Assembly (NCBI GenBank): GCA_049610565.1
Contig: JBMYZR010000047.1
Span: 1-18,802 of the forward strand
Direction of reading: 5' to 3'
Length of the DNA stretch: 18,802 bases
From: UBA8752 sp049610565
GTDB lineage: Bacteria > Bacteroidota > Bacteroidia > Flavobacteriales_D > Sanyastnellaceae
Below are positions 1 to 7,423 of this stretch, in pieces. Each line of letters opens with the position of its first letter. The first letter of the stretch is position 1. The position numbers and the translations under genes were made by a program. The notes below the pieces were generated by a model. It was not told where the DNA came from, did not search any database, and saw nothing but the letters and a program-made list of their open reading frames with translations.

Positions 1-1700
1 AGCAAATGACGCACACGGGCACGCTCGTGATCGCCGTCATCCACCAGCCCAGCGGCGACATCTTCCGAAGCTTCGACGCTTTGTGGGTGCTGGACCAGGG
101 AGGATACCCGGTCTACACGGGGCGCCCTTTGGACGCGCTGACGCACTTCCGGACCATCGTCAACCACTTCGATGCCGACCAGGTCGCCTGCGGTTTGTGT
201 GGGCACGTCAATCCGGAACAGATCTTCGACATCATCGAGGTTCCAGTGCTCGATGGCCGGGGAAAGCCCACGGGGCAGCGCCGCATCAGCCCCAAGGAGT
301 GGAACGACTTCCACAATGTGCTCGTCGTGCCCGGACTGGAGCCGGCACCCGACTCATCTGAAGAAGGGCAGGAAGCAGAGCCGGCCGGGCCCAACACCCC
401 GGGTTGGCTCACCCAGTGGAGCATTCAGGCCGCGCGCGACCTCAACCGGAAACTCAAGAACCGGCAGTATCTGCTCATCAACCTGCTCGAAGCGCCGATC
501 CTCGCCATCCTTCTCGCTGCGTTGCTTCGCTCGACCGAGAGTGGGGGTGCGTACAGTTTCGGCGCCTCCCAGAACATCCCGCATTTCCTCTTCGTCTCGG
601 TCATCGTGGCCATTTTCATGGGGCTGACCGTGAGTGCGGAGGAGCTGTTCCGGGACCGGCTGATGCGGAAACGGGAGGCCAACCTGCACCTGGACTGGTC
701 CGCCTACCTCACGGCCAAGTGCGCCGTCCTGTTCGGGATTTCGGCGATCCAGACCACGTTGTTTGCGCTCTTCGCCACGCTCATCCTGCAACTGCCCGGC
801 CATTTTCTGGCGTACACCTTCACGCTCTTCAGCGTGGCAGCCTGCGCCAACCTGTTCGGGTTGATCATCTCCTTGCTGTTCAACAGCGTGCGGGTGATCT
901 ATCTGGCCATCCCCCTGTTCATCATCCCGCAACTCATGCTCGGCGGGGCCATCGTCCCCTTCAGCACGATGCACCCGAGCATCGCCAAGACGACGGGTGT
1001 GCCCTGGCCCGCCCAAACCATGATGAGCCGGTGGGGGTTCGAGGCCCTGACCACGCTGTACGCGGCCGACAACGCCTTTGCTGCGCCCTTGTTCCCGGCT
1101 GAACGGGACATGGCGCAAGCGGAATTCCTGCGCGACCGCTGGAATCCGGAGATGAAGCGACTGCTCCAGAAGGCGGGAGCCGATGACCAGGATGCCGTCA
1201 AGACCGTGGCACAAGGGCTGTCCACAGCGGGGCTGACCGTGGACGTCACCTTTGAGGACGGCCTCAATGCTGAGGAAGTGCACGCCATCGGAGCCGCACT
1301 CGACCAGCACCGCGATGGTCAGCGCACAGCATGGCGCGCGGCCAAGGCCCGGCGCGACGAGAGACTGAAGGAACTCGGATGGGATCAGCCCGATCAGGCC
1401 AAGGCCATCAAGGAGGACCAGTTCAACCAGGTCCTGCTCGACTGGACGACCGGAGCAGACCTGCTTGCCACGGGCGTGTCCATCGAAGGCCATGCCATCA
1501 TCAACACGGTGGATGCCCTGTATGCGCGTCCGCACTGGCCCGGATCAGGACCGTTTCATGCTGCTGAAGCCTGGATGGGGAGAACCGTCCCGAAGCGGGT
1601 CGCCAATTGGGCAGTGCTCTGGGGCGCCACCTTCGCGATGATGTTGGGGCTGGTTTTCGTGAAGCGGATCAGACCTCAGGGTCGACCTCCACGAATTTGA
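1..1700 (+). CDS. ABC transporter, ABCG-like ATPase-permease, 3' part
   Basis: The reading frame is open from the window edge, so the N-terminus and most of the nucleotide-binding domain lie outside. The visible start contains the end of an ABC ATPase: a beta strand, then the switch-histidine motif VIHQPS (His at about residue 13 of the visible part) and a DxxWVLDQGG-like strand, as in ABCG-type half-transporters. After a linker (about residues 80-150) comes an ABC-2 type membrane domain, with hydrophobic spans at roughly 155-175, 193-212, 235-258, 265-292 and 296-320 and a last one near 540-557. Between the last two spans is a charged, probably soluble region of about 180 residues. The family exports lipids or drugs, but the substrate cannot be read here. 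The 3' end overlaps convergent siaC by 32 nt. The ATG at position 6 is internal, not a start. I am confident of the class, not the substrate. Confidence 0.85.
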   Translation, partial: QMTHTGTLVIAVIHQPSGDIFRSFDALWVLDQGGYPVYTGRPLDALTHFRTIVNHFDADQVACGLCGHVNPEQIFDIIEVPVLDGRGKPTGQRRISPKEWNDFHNVLVVPGLEPAPDSSEEGQEAEPAGPNTPGWLTQWSIQAARDLNRKLKNRQYLLINLLEAPILAILLAALLRSTESGGAYSFGASQNIPHFLFVSVIVAIFMGLTVSAEELFRDRLMRKREANLHLDWSAYLTAKCAVLFGISAIQTTLFALFATLILQLPGHFLAYTFTLFSVAACANLFGLIISLLFNSVRVIYLAIPLFIIPQLMLGGAIVPFSTMHPSIAKTTGVPWPAQTMMSRWGFEALTTLYAADNAFAAPLFPAERDMAQAEFLRDRWNPEMKRLLQKAGADDQDAVKTVAQGLSTAGLTVDVTFEDGLNAEEVHAIGAALDQHRDGQRTAWRAAKARRDERLKELGWDQPDQAKAIKEDQFNQVLLDWTTGADLLATGVSIEGHAIINTVDALYARPHWPGSGPFHAAEAWMGRTVPKRVANWAVLWGATFAMMLGLVFVKRIRPQGRPPRI

Positions 1701-2037
1701 AGGGAAGACCCACAATGTGGTCATAGTCCTCACCGGCTTCGAGCATGTCCTCGTCGTCGGAATCGAAGTACCACAGAACCTCCAAGGCGCTGCTGGCCTC
1801 CAGGCGCTTGAAGAGGTCGAGCAGGCATTTGCTGCTGCTCGTGTTGAAATACTCGAGCTGAATCTGGACCACCATCGCGGTGTCGCTGCTCACGCCTTGG
1901 GCCCAATCCAACAGCGGCCGATAGAAATCGACGGCATTTTCCGGAATCGAACGTCCGGACAACGTCAGGCGATTCGCCTCGGCATCGTAAGCGATCTCGG
2001 GCGTCTTGGCTGTGGCGGCGATGTGAAGCGGTCCCAT
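1669..2037 (-). CDS. siaC: SiaC-family regulatory phosphoprotein (DUF1987)
   Basis: This 122-residue protein matches the SiaC/DUF1987 family in length and in its core motif. Residues 62-70 read EYFNTSSSK. The NTSS threonine (T66 here) corresponds to the residue phosphorylated by SiaB in Pseudomonas aeruginosa SiaC (T68). The IPEN motif at 31-34 and the C-terminal FPF-like strand (LPFKF) also fit. In Pseudomonas, unphosphorylated SiaC binds and activates the diguanylate cyclase SiaD; phosphorylation by SiaB blocks this and the phosphatase SiaA reverses it. The gene lies 13 nt downstream of siaB on the same strand, so the two are almost certainly co-transcribed. No SiaD or SiaA homologue is visible in the window, so the downstream partner in this organism is unknown. 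The 3' end overlaps the convergent ABC transporter gene. Confidence 0.87.
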   Translation of the reverse strand: MGPLHIAATAKTPEIAYDAEANRLTLSGRSIPENAVDFYRPLLDWAQGVSSDTAMVVQIQLEYFNTSSSKCLLDLFKRLEASSALEVLWYFDSDDEDMLEAGEDYDHIVGLPFKFVEVDPEV

Positions 2038-2050
2038 GAATGCAAAGTAA

Positions 2051-2617
2051 TCAACCGCAGCACGCCACCTCCACCGAAAAGAACAACCGGTTCACATCCC
2101 GATCTTCAATGAGGCGAATGGAGGGCATGCCCTTGGCAAACCGGGCCATGGACATCCAGCCCAGACCTGCGCCACCGCGGGGTGTGCGCTTCCCATTCTC
2201 CAGCATTTTCCGGTGAAGCTCCCGCAACGGAATTCGCCCTCCGTCGGCAGCATCGGCGACACTGCGTTGCCATTCCTCATGCAGACCGAGCCATTCCCGA
2301 ACCCGATTCACGTCGGTATCCACCAAGCCGTTCACCGTGCGGATCAGAAAGCGGGGCTCTCCGTTGACGCAACGACCCAGCAGCCGGAAATCGACTGGCG
2401 CATTGGGGTCGGAGTGCCGCTGCAGGTTTTGCACGCATTCGATCAGGGCGCGAAAGGGCCGGCGGTCGGGCATGCGCTGGACCATGAGGGTCTCGGACTC
2501 TTCGAGAATGCGGTCAAAATCTCCAGGCTCAGGAATTCCCGAGAACTGGAGCAGGGATTGCCAGCGCGTGTTGACGCGGGTCGACAATCCTGAACAGGGG
2601 GCGTTGCGGACAGGCAT
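2051..2617 (-). CDS. siaB: SiaB-family protein kinase (DUF6272)
   Basis: This 188-residue cytoplasmic protein has a GHKL-type ATP-binding fold like SiaB, the kinase that phosphorylates SiaC. The N-box-like helix is at residues 58-68 (ALIECVQNLQRH, with E60, N64 and H68). The glycine-rich ATP-lid segment is at 148-153 (GGAGLG), followed by the helix WMSMARFAKG. There is no receiver or HAMP domain and no phosphorylatable His-box dimerisation domain, as expected for SiaB rather than a classical histidine kinase. The assignment is strengthened by siaC 13 nt downstream. The start chosen is the ATG at 2617; no Shine-Dalgarno sequence or clear -7 box precedes it. The gene diverges from the methyltransferase at 2700 across 82 nt. 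The Cys-Cys-Gly end (ACCG) is a small oddity of unknown meaning. Confidence 0.84.
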   Translation of the reverse strand: MPVRNAPCSGLSTRVNTRWQSLLQFSGIPEPGDFDRILEESETLMVQRMPDRRPFRALIECVQNLQRHSDPNAPVDFRLLGRCVNGEPRFLIRTVNGLVDTDVNRVREWLGLHEEWQRSVADAADGGRIPLRELHRKMLENGKRTPRGGAGLGWMSMARFAKGMPSIRLIEDRDVNRLFFSVEVACCG

Positions 2618-2676
2618 GGGCAGGAATCATTCGGTCTTACGGGAGAACCCCATCTGAGGTTGCCCTGAGGAGCGAG

Positions 2677-2683
2677 TATCTTG
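2677..2683 (+). promoter_or_regulatory. Candidate -7 box (TATCTTG) for the methyltransferase-ZIP pair
   Basis: TATCTTG followed by G resembles the Bacteroidota sigma-A -7 consensus TAnnTTTG with one mismatch, 16 nt before the ATG at 2700. A TTG at 2660-2662 lies only 14 nt upstream, closer than the usual spacing, so the -33 element is uncertain. The assignment is by motif only. Confidence 0.4.
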
Positions 2684-2699
2684 GCCGGCCGAACGCACC

Positions 2700-3461
2700 A
2701 TGCCCGACAACAGTCCATCCCGCTGGTACGAGACCTGGTTTGACAGCCCGCATTACCACCGCCTGTATGGCCACAGAAGCGATACCGAGGCTTCGGCCTT
2801 CATTCGCAACCTGCACGACCACCACGGGTGGAACGCACTGCGGCTTCTCGACTTGGCATGCGGAAAAGGGAGGCATGCCGCTGCCGCCGCCGCCTTGGGA
2901 CACGACGTCCTCGGCGTTGACCTCTCCGCCAACAGCATCGCCCAAGCCAGAGAGGATCACGGAAATCAGCAGGGACTTCGGTTTGCCAAAGCCAACATGC
3001 TGGACTTGGACCTGGGCGAACGGTTCGACGGCGTGCTCAACCTGTTCACGAGCTTCGGCTATTTCGACCAGAGAGAGGACCACCTCCGGGTGCTGAGGGG
3101 CATTCGGAAACACCTCGTGCCGGGAGGGTTCCTCGTGTTGGACTTCCTCAATGTGCACGTGTCCAAGGCGAAGCTCATCCCCGAGGAAACTGTGGTTCGC
3201 GAAGGAGTGCAGTACACCTTGACCCGACACTTTGGTGACCTCGGCAATGGTGCGACTGGATTCACCAAGACCATCGCCTTCGAAGAGGAGGGGAGGCGCC
3301 ATCATTTCACCGAGCGGGTGGCTGGACTCGACCTCTCCACCCTCGAATCCCTGCTCAACGAGACGGGCTTTTCCCTGTCCGCGGTTCATGGGGACTACGA
3401 TTTGGCGACCTTCGTGCCCGAAACCAGCCCCCGGCTCATCCTTCACGCCCGCATCGCATGA
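2700..3461 (+). CDS. Class I SAM-dependent methyltransferase
   Basis: This 253-residue Rossmann-fold methyltransferase has the SAM-binding motif I at residues 50-59 (LDLACGKGRH), an acidic strand-2 end (GVDLS, about 73-77) and a motif-II-like segment after NMLDLDL. The post-motif region LVPGGFLVLDFLN fits the methyltransferase_11/25 group. The N-terminal WFDSPHYHRLYGHR segment, of the YDxxYxxR type, is common in small-molecule methyltransferases of this group. The substrate cannot be predicted. Its stop codon overlaps the start of the ZIP transporter gene (ATGA, 4 nt), so the two are translationally coupled and co-expressed, although I know of no biochemical link between them. The first ATG is the start, preceded by a -7-like box. 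Confidence 0.9.
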   Translation: MPDNSPSRWYETWFDSPHYHRLYGHRSDTEASAFIRNLHDHHGWNALRLLDLACGKGRHAAAAAALGHDVLGVDLSANSIAQAREDHGNQQGLRFAKANMLDLDLGERFDGVLNLFTSFGYFDQREDHLRVLRGIRKHLVPGGFLVLDFLNVHVSKAKLIPEETVVREGVQYTLTRHFGDLGNGATGFTKTIAFEEEGRRHHFTERVAGLDLSTLESLLNETGFSLSAVHGDYDLATFVPETSPRLILHARIA

Positions 3462-4201
3462 CCTCCGGATTGATCCTGTTCCTCGTCGCCATGGTGGGCG
3501 CCGCCTTGGGAGAGGCCATGGGCCACAGCCTCCGCCGTCAATTGCCCTTGCTGCTCGCTTTCGGTGGAGCGTTCCTCCTTGGCTTGTGTTTCCTCCATTT
3601 GCTTCCCGAAGCCTTCGAAGCCAACAGCCGTGCCGGTTTGTGGGTCATTGGGGGGTTTCTCGTCCAAATCGGGCTGGAGTACCTGAGCAAGGGGATGGAG
3701 CACGGCCACGTGCATGGCAACCGATTTGGCACCCTGGCCTTTCTGAGCCTCTGTCTCCACGCCTTCATCGAGGCCATGCCCTTCGGACTGGAAGACCTGG
3801 GCGAGCACGTCCATGACCACCATGGACACGACCACCATGGGCACCATCATCACCATGCTGGCGAAAGCGGATGGGGGCTGCTGTTCGGCATTGGCCTTCA
3901 CAAGTTGCCGGTGGCGATTGCCCTCATGACCATCTTGAGTGCCACCGTCACGTCCCGGGTACGCCGATGGACGTGGGTCACCGTGTTTGCGGTGGTGCCG
4001 TTCCTCGGCATCCTCCTTGCGGGAACCTTGCCGCAGGATGCCGCCACATTCGGCGCATTGAACGGACTCCTCGTCGGCATTTTGTTGCACATCGCGACCA
4101 CCATCCTGTTTGAAACGGCGGACGGGCACGAGTTCAACGGCCGGAAGTTCCTGACCGTCCTTCTTGGACTCGCCCTGTCGTTGATGACGACGCACCTGTG
4201 A
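3458..4201 (+). CDS. ZIP-family divalent metal transporter
   Basis: This 247-residue membrane protein imports Zn2+ or related metals across the inner membrane. It starts directly with a hydrophobic span and has seven to eight predicted spans. The second span carries HLLPE (H47-E51). The fourth has HAFIEAMPFG at 101-110, where ZIP proteins normally have a HNxPEG-type metal site. The fifth has GLHKLP (H148, P151), the second half of the binuclear metal site. Between spans four and five, residues about 117-133, is a cytoplasmic-type histidine-rich loop with HDHHGHDHHGHHHHH, typical for ZIP metal sensing or buffering. The ATG overlaps the methyltransferase stop by 4 nt. I infer zinc as the likeliest substrate, but iron or manganese cannot be excluded. 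Confidence 0.9.
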   Translation: MTSGLILFLVAMVGAALGEAMGHSLRRQLPLLLAFGGAFLLGLCFLHLLPEAFEANSRAGLWVIGGFLVQIGLEYLSKGMEHGHVHGNRFGTLAFLSLCLHAFIEAMPFGLEDLGEHVHDHHGHDHHGHHHHHAGESGWGLLFGIGLHKLPVAIALMTILSATVTSRVRRWTWVTVFAVVPFLGILLAGTLPQDAATFGALNGLLVGILLHIATTILFETADGHEFNGRKFLTVLLGLALSLMTTHL

Positions 4202-4259
4202 AGGCGGGGATGTAACCTTCCCGGGGGGGAGAGCGTAGTGGGGGCCAAAGCCCTGCATC

Positions 4260-4361
4260 ATGAAGCGCTTTCGCATCCGCATTACGATCAAGAAGTTCGA
4301 ACGCATCGAACTCAACCGGGACCGTTACGGTTTCGAGCTCTTCGAGCACTGCCTCAACTGA
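4260..4361 (+). CDS. Possible 33-residue basic small protein
   Basis: A short ORF with an ATG start encodes 33 residues. It begins MKRFRIRITIKKFERIEL, strongly basic with alternating hydrophobics that could form a beta-strand pair, and ends in FELFEHCLN. No family is recognised. In favour: it starts 58 nt after the ZIP gene and its stop lies 9 nt from the convergent HMG-CoA lyase stop. That matches the near-zero spacing of every other convergent pair in this window; without it this gap would be the only large one. Against: it is very short, has no clear promoter or ribosome site, and could be chance. It may be read through from the ZIP operon. Confidence 0.35.
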   Translation: MKRFRIRITIKKFERIELNRDRYGFELFEHCLN

Positions 4362-4370
4362 GGCTGGACC

Positions 4371-5243
4371 TCAGCCGAAAATGTCGGCGCGAACCGTCTG
4401 TGCCCGTTGAAGGGCGTCGAGGTTCCACTGCTTTTTGACTCCGCCCCAGTCTGCAGGGGCCTCCATCATCCCCTCCGTCGGCAGGTTGCCGACGAGATCA
4501 TCCTTGGCCATCGGGCATCCGCCATGGCCGCCCAATGCACCGTCAAATGACCGGCACCCACCGGTCCATGCGGCCTTCATCAGGTCGAGCGCATGCTCCC
4601 TGCGGCCGTGAAGGTGCGCCCCCACTTCCACTTCAGGCAAGGCCTGTACCACAGCCGCACACACGGACTGCACCACCTCCGGGGTGGCCTGTCCCACCGT
4701 GTCGCTCAGGGCAATCGTCCGGATGCCCAATTCACGGTACAGGCGATCACACCATGAGGACACCAGTTCTGCATCCCATGCATCGCCATACGGGTTGCCG
4801 AACCCCATGCTGAGGTAGGTGACGAGCCGCTTTCCATTCCGTTGGACTGCGTTATGAATGCCTTCCAGCCGGCGCCATCCTTCTTCGATCCCGCCGCCGG
4901 TGTTCCGCTGTTGGAACGTCTCCGAGATCGAGAAGGGGAAGCCGAGGACATCCGGCCTCCCGTGCGCGAGGGCGTCGTCTGCGCCCCGTTGGTTGGCCAC
5001 AATGGCCAAGACCTCCGTGCCCGTATCGGGGAGGCGCCCCAGCACCTCTGCCGTATCCGCCATTTGAGGCATCGCCTTGGGCGACACGAAGCTGCCCGCG
5101 TCCAAGGTGTCGAACCCCACCTCCATCAAGGCGGAGAGGTAGGTCACCTTCATGGCGGACGGAATGGGCGCCTTGATGCCTTGCATGGCATCCCGGGGGC
5201 AGTCCGTCAAGCGCCAGTTTTCCGGGGAGTTCGGACTCGTCAT
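4371..5243 (-). CDS. Hydroxymethylglutaryl-CoA lyase
   Basis: This 290-residue TIM-barrel enzyme of the DRE-TIM metallolyase family cleaves HMG-CoA to acetyl-CoA and acetoacetate, the last step of leucine degradation. Visible signatures are CPRDAMQG at 15-22 (catalytic Arg17-Asp18), SFVSPK at 51-56 followed by PQMAD, the metal-binding pair HLH at 210-212, and the active-site cysteine loop GGHGGCPMAKDDLVGN with Cys243. The layout, including GFPFSISETF and MGFGNPYGD, fits the Bacteroidota form of the enzyme. The frame is open upstream of the chosen start, but the alignment begins around LTDCPRDAMQG, so the ATG at 5243 is preferred. A -7-like box lies 4 nt before it. The gene diverges from the small hypothetical gene at 5346. 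No other leucine-catabolic gene is adjacent. Confidence 0.9.
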   Translation of the reverse strand: MTSPNSPENWRLTDCPRDAMQGIKAPIPSAMKVTYLSALMEVGFDTLDAGSFVSPKAMPQMADTAEVLGRLPDTGTEVLAIVANQRGADDALAHGRPDVLGFPFSISETFQQRNTGGGIEEGWRRLEGIHNAVQRNGKRLVTYLSMGFGNPYGDAWDAELVSSWCDRLYRELGIRTIALSDTVGQATPEVVQSVCAAVVQALPEVEVGAHLHGRREHALDLMKAAWTGGCRSFDGALGGHGGCPMAKDDLVGNLPTEGMMEAPADWGGVKKQWNLDALQRAQTVRADIFG

Positions 5244-5247
5244 GCCA

Positions 5248-5255
5248 CAAAGATT
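5248..5255 (-). promoter_or_regulatory. Candidate -7 box (AATCTTTG) 4 nt before HMG-CoA lyase start
   Basis: On the minus strand AATCTTTG matches TAnnTTTG at every position but the first. The box ends 4 nt before the ATG. If the transcription start is a few nucleotides beyond the box, as in other Bacteroidota promoters, the mRNA would be leaderless or nearly so. I see no convincing TTG -33 element at the normal distance. Confidence 0.4.
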
Positions 5256-5345
5256 GGACAAAACCGAAACCCGCAGGCACCCACTGCCGTATCGGAAGGC
5301 GGCTCGACCATCGGGCCCTTGATTCACAACGTCACGCACACAACA

Positions 5346-5600
5346 ATGGACCTCCGCACCTTCAACCGGCTTCCGCTCGACGAAAAGACGAACTACATGT
5401 GGGACCACGGGAACTGCATTTCCCAGCGCATGGTCGAGAACCGATACATCCTCTGCATTTTCGAGATCAACGGCTTCTATGTCGAGGCGATCTACAGCAA
5501 GCAGAACAACCGGGTCAATGCCATCCTCCCCATCATGGGCATGGAAGCCTGGGAGAGTTATGTGGACCAGGTGATCCGCAACGTGACGGAGGTGAACTGA
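5346..5600 (+). CDS. Small conserved-looking hypothetical protein
   Basis: This 84-residue protein has no recognised domain. It starts MDLRTFNRLPLDEKTNYMW and is rich in aromatic residues. Its centre alternates hydrophobic and polar residues (YILCIFEINGFYVEAIYS), suggesting a small alpha-plus-beta fold with a central sheet. It contains neither a signal peptide nor a membrane span. The length, acidic-aromatic composition and independent divergent position support a real gene. The start is the ATG at 5346, the first in a region where upstream codons look non-coding. Its last 68 nt overlap the 3' end of convergent comEC. I believe similar unnamed proteins occur in Flavobacteriales, but this is memory, not a search. 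Confidence 0.7.
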   Translation: MDLRTFNRLPLDEKTNYMWDHGNCISQRMVENRYILCIFEINGFYVEAIYSKQNNRVNAILPIMGMEAWESYVDQVIRNVTEVN

Positions 5601-7323
5601 CCCACACCGCCTTTTTTCGTGGCGACCGCGCGACCAGTGCCAGGTCCGACCACGACAGCCTTCCTGTCGAATCCACGTGAACCGGCAGGGGAGGCCCCTT
5701 GGAAACCCGCTCCATCAAGGTGCGGGTTTTCCATGTCCACGCCCCAGAAGAACGAGCCGGTCCGTGGACAGCCGCCCGGTCTGCTGCATGCACGACCACG
5801 TCTCCGCTGGGGAGTCGATGGTGCAGCACATCCCGAGCCTGCAGGGCGCCCATCCGCAGGGTCAACGCAAAGAAGAGTGCACCCCACATCCCGTGAATCC
5901 ACCCCTTGGGCCTGACCAGCCCGACGAGGGCAGAGAGGGCCAGGCCCGAACCTGCAACGCCCAGAAAGACGGGGTGCTGCGTCAAGGTCCAAGGCGGGAG
6001 AGCGGCGTGGGCGAGGACCACGAGACGGACCGCTTCGCCTGCCAAGTTCATCGCCATGGGAGACAGGAAATCAACAACCGACTCTGGCAGGATGACCAAA
6101 ACGAACGCAAGGAAAGACAGGAATGGAGTGATCGGTGTGGCCACCACATTGGCTGGGAGAAAGGCCAACGGAAACCGGCCAAACGCCGGCAACGACACCG
6201 GCAGCGTGAAGCAGGTCGCCACGATGGGAATGGACACCATGGCCTGCCATGCCCGGACCGGCCCTTGTCGGGTCTCGTGCCACAACAGGATGCCGAACGT
6301 CGCCAGGAAACTCAACCGGGCCCCGAGGTCGTGAACCAGAACCGGTCGAACAGCGAGAAGCAACAGCCCCACCACGGACAGAATGGCGATCCCATTGGAC
6401 CGCCTGCCCAGCGACAGGACCACGGCCGCCACCGTCGCCATGGCCGCCGCCCTCAATGCAGAGGGACTGGCGCCACAGACCATCACGTACCCCCACACGG
6501 CGGGAAGGGAGAGCAGCGGAGACCACCGCCGGCCTGCACCGAGTCTACGGAGAGCCCAAGACAGCAGCCCCACCACCATGCCCACGTGAAACCCGGACAC
6601 TGCCGTCAGGTGTGCCAACCCCACTCCGGCGAATGCGTCCTTGACCTGCCGGGTCATTCCGGAACGGTCGCCTGTGGTCAACCCCAGCAGCAACCCGCCA
6701 CCGACACGCCGTGTGGCCTCTTCCTCCGTTCCGTTCGGCATGAGCCGATCACGGGCCCGGCTTCGTAACCGGTCCAACCGGCTGAGCAGTCTCCCCTCAA
6801 CGCTAGGTTGGCCGGAGCTGACAAGAATTTGGTCCACGGCCCATGCGCCCTGCCATCCGCGGCCGGACCAATGGCCGCGTTCATCAAAATCCCAGGGGTG
6901 CAAGGGGAGGGAAGGAGGCCTGCGGCGGCAGACCACCCAAGCGCGTTCGCCCGGGCGCAGGTTTCCGGAATTTTCCAGAACCCACCGGTTCCCTTCCGCG
7001 TCGCGGACGAGGAGGCGGTTCAACCGGCCGCGGGGGGACAGGGGCGCCACCCCGACGAAGACCTCGCACATTCGGGTTCCTGGGATGGCCTTTGGATCCG
7101 GCAAATGGGTGTCGGCAGCCAGCGAAACCGATGCCGTCGCCCACCCCCACAGCCAGGCCCCCAGCAGGGGCGCCCGAATCGCCTTGCGGGTCAACAACAG
7201 ACCCGTTGCCACTGCGCCGGACAGACAGGCCGAGCCCCATCCCATCCCCGCCGATTCCAAACAGGGGAGGCCGAGATGTCCGGTGACGACACCGAGGAAC
7301 AAAAACACGATGGGGGAGCGCAC
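5533..7323 (-). CDS. comEC: ComEC/Rec2-family DNA uptake channel protein
   Basis: This 596-residue inner-membrane protein would carry single-stranded DNA through the membrane during natural transformation. It has N-terminal hydrophobic spans (about 3-20, 30-44 and 52-70), then a periplasmic OB-fold-like DUF4131 region (about 82-170). The Competence domain follows, with the hallmark AHLTAVSGFHVGM at 237-249, and many membrane spans reach about residue 490. The C-terminal metallo-beta-lactamase domain of longer ComEC proteins is absent; shorter forms are common in Bacteroidota. The last roughly 25 residues are Ser/Pro/Gly/Cys-rich and overlap the opposite gene, so they are probably non-conserved run-on. 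The best start is a GTG at 7323, directly before the first membrane span. It lies 100 nt downstream of the glycosyltransferase and is possibly in the same transcript. Confidence 0.88.
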   Translation of the reverse strand: MRSPIVFLFLGVVTGHLGLPCLESAGMGWGSACLSGAVATGLLLTRKAIRAPLLGAWLWGWATASVSLAADTHLPDPKAIPGTRMCEVFVGVAPLSPRGRLNRLLVRDAEGNRWVLENSGNLRPGERAWVVCRRRPPSLPLHPWDFDERGHWSGRGWQGAWAVDQILVSSGQPSVEGRLLSRLDRLRSRARDRLMPNGTEEEATRRVGGGLLLGLTTGDRSGMTRQVKDAFAGVGLAHLTAVSGFHVGMVVGLLSWALRRLGAGRRWSPLLSLPAVWGYVMVCGASPSALRAAAMATVAAVVLSLGRRSNGIAILSVVGLLLLAVRPVLVHDLGARLSFLATFGILLWHETRQGPVRAWQAMVSIPIVATCFTLPVSLPAFGRFPLAFLPANVVATPITPFLSFLAFVLVILPESVVDFLSPMAMNLAGEAVRLVVLAHAALPPWTLTQHPVFLGVAGSGLALSALVGLVRPKGWIHGMWGALFFALTLRMGALQARDVLHHRLPSGDVVVHAADRAAVHGPARSSGAWTWKTRTLMERVSKGPPLPVHVDSTGRLSWSDLALVARSPRKKAVWVSSPPSRCGSPGPHNSPRLPCP

Positions 7324-7423
7324 GGCCGCGAATCACGACCATCCAGAAGGAGAGGGGGGAACGTCCGAGTGGGGAGTTCGCAAACGGGGTCAGGAAGCCT
7401 GCATGCGTTTTTCGAATCGGCAG

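Noticed and set aside
354..1535. 393-codon minus-strand frame within the ABC transporter gene
   Set aside because: The composition is typical of antisense shadow (His/Gly/Arg/Glu repeats without pattern), and the plus-strand transporter is unambiguous.
3808..3860. Repetitive ACCACCATGG-like DNA
   Set aside because: It encodes the histidine-rich loop of the ZIP transporter and needs no separate repeat or CRISPR explanation.
5244..5408. N-terminal extension of HMG-CoA lyase to 5408
   Set aside because: The extra 55 residues have no counterpart in the enzyme family and overlap the start of the divergent small gene; the -7 box at 5248-5255 also lies inside the extension.
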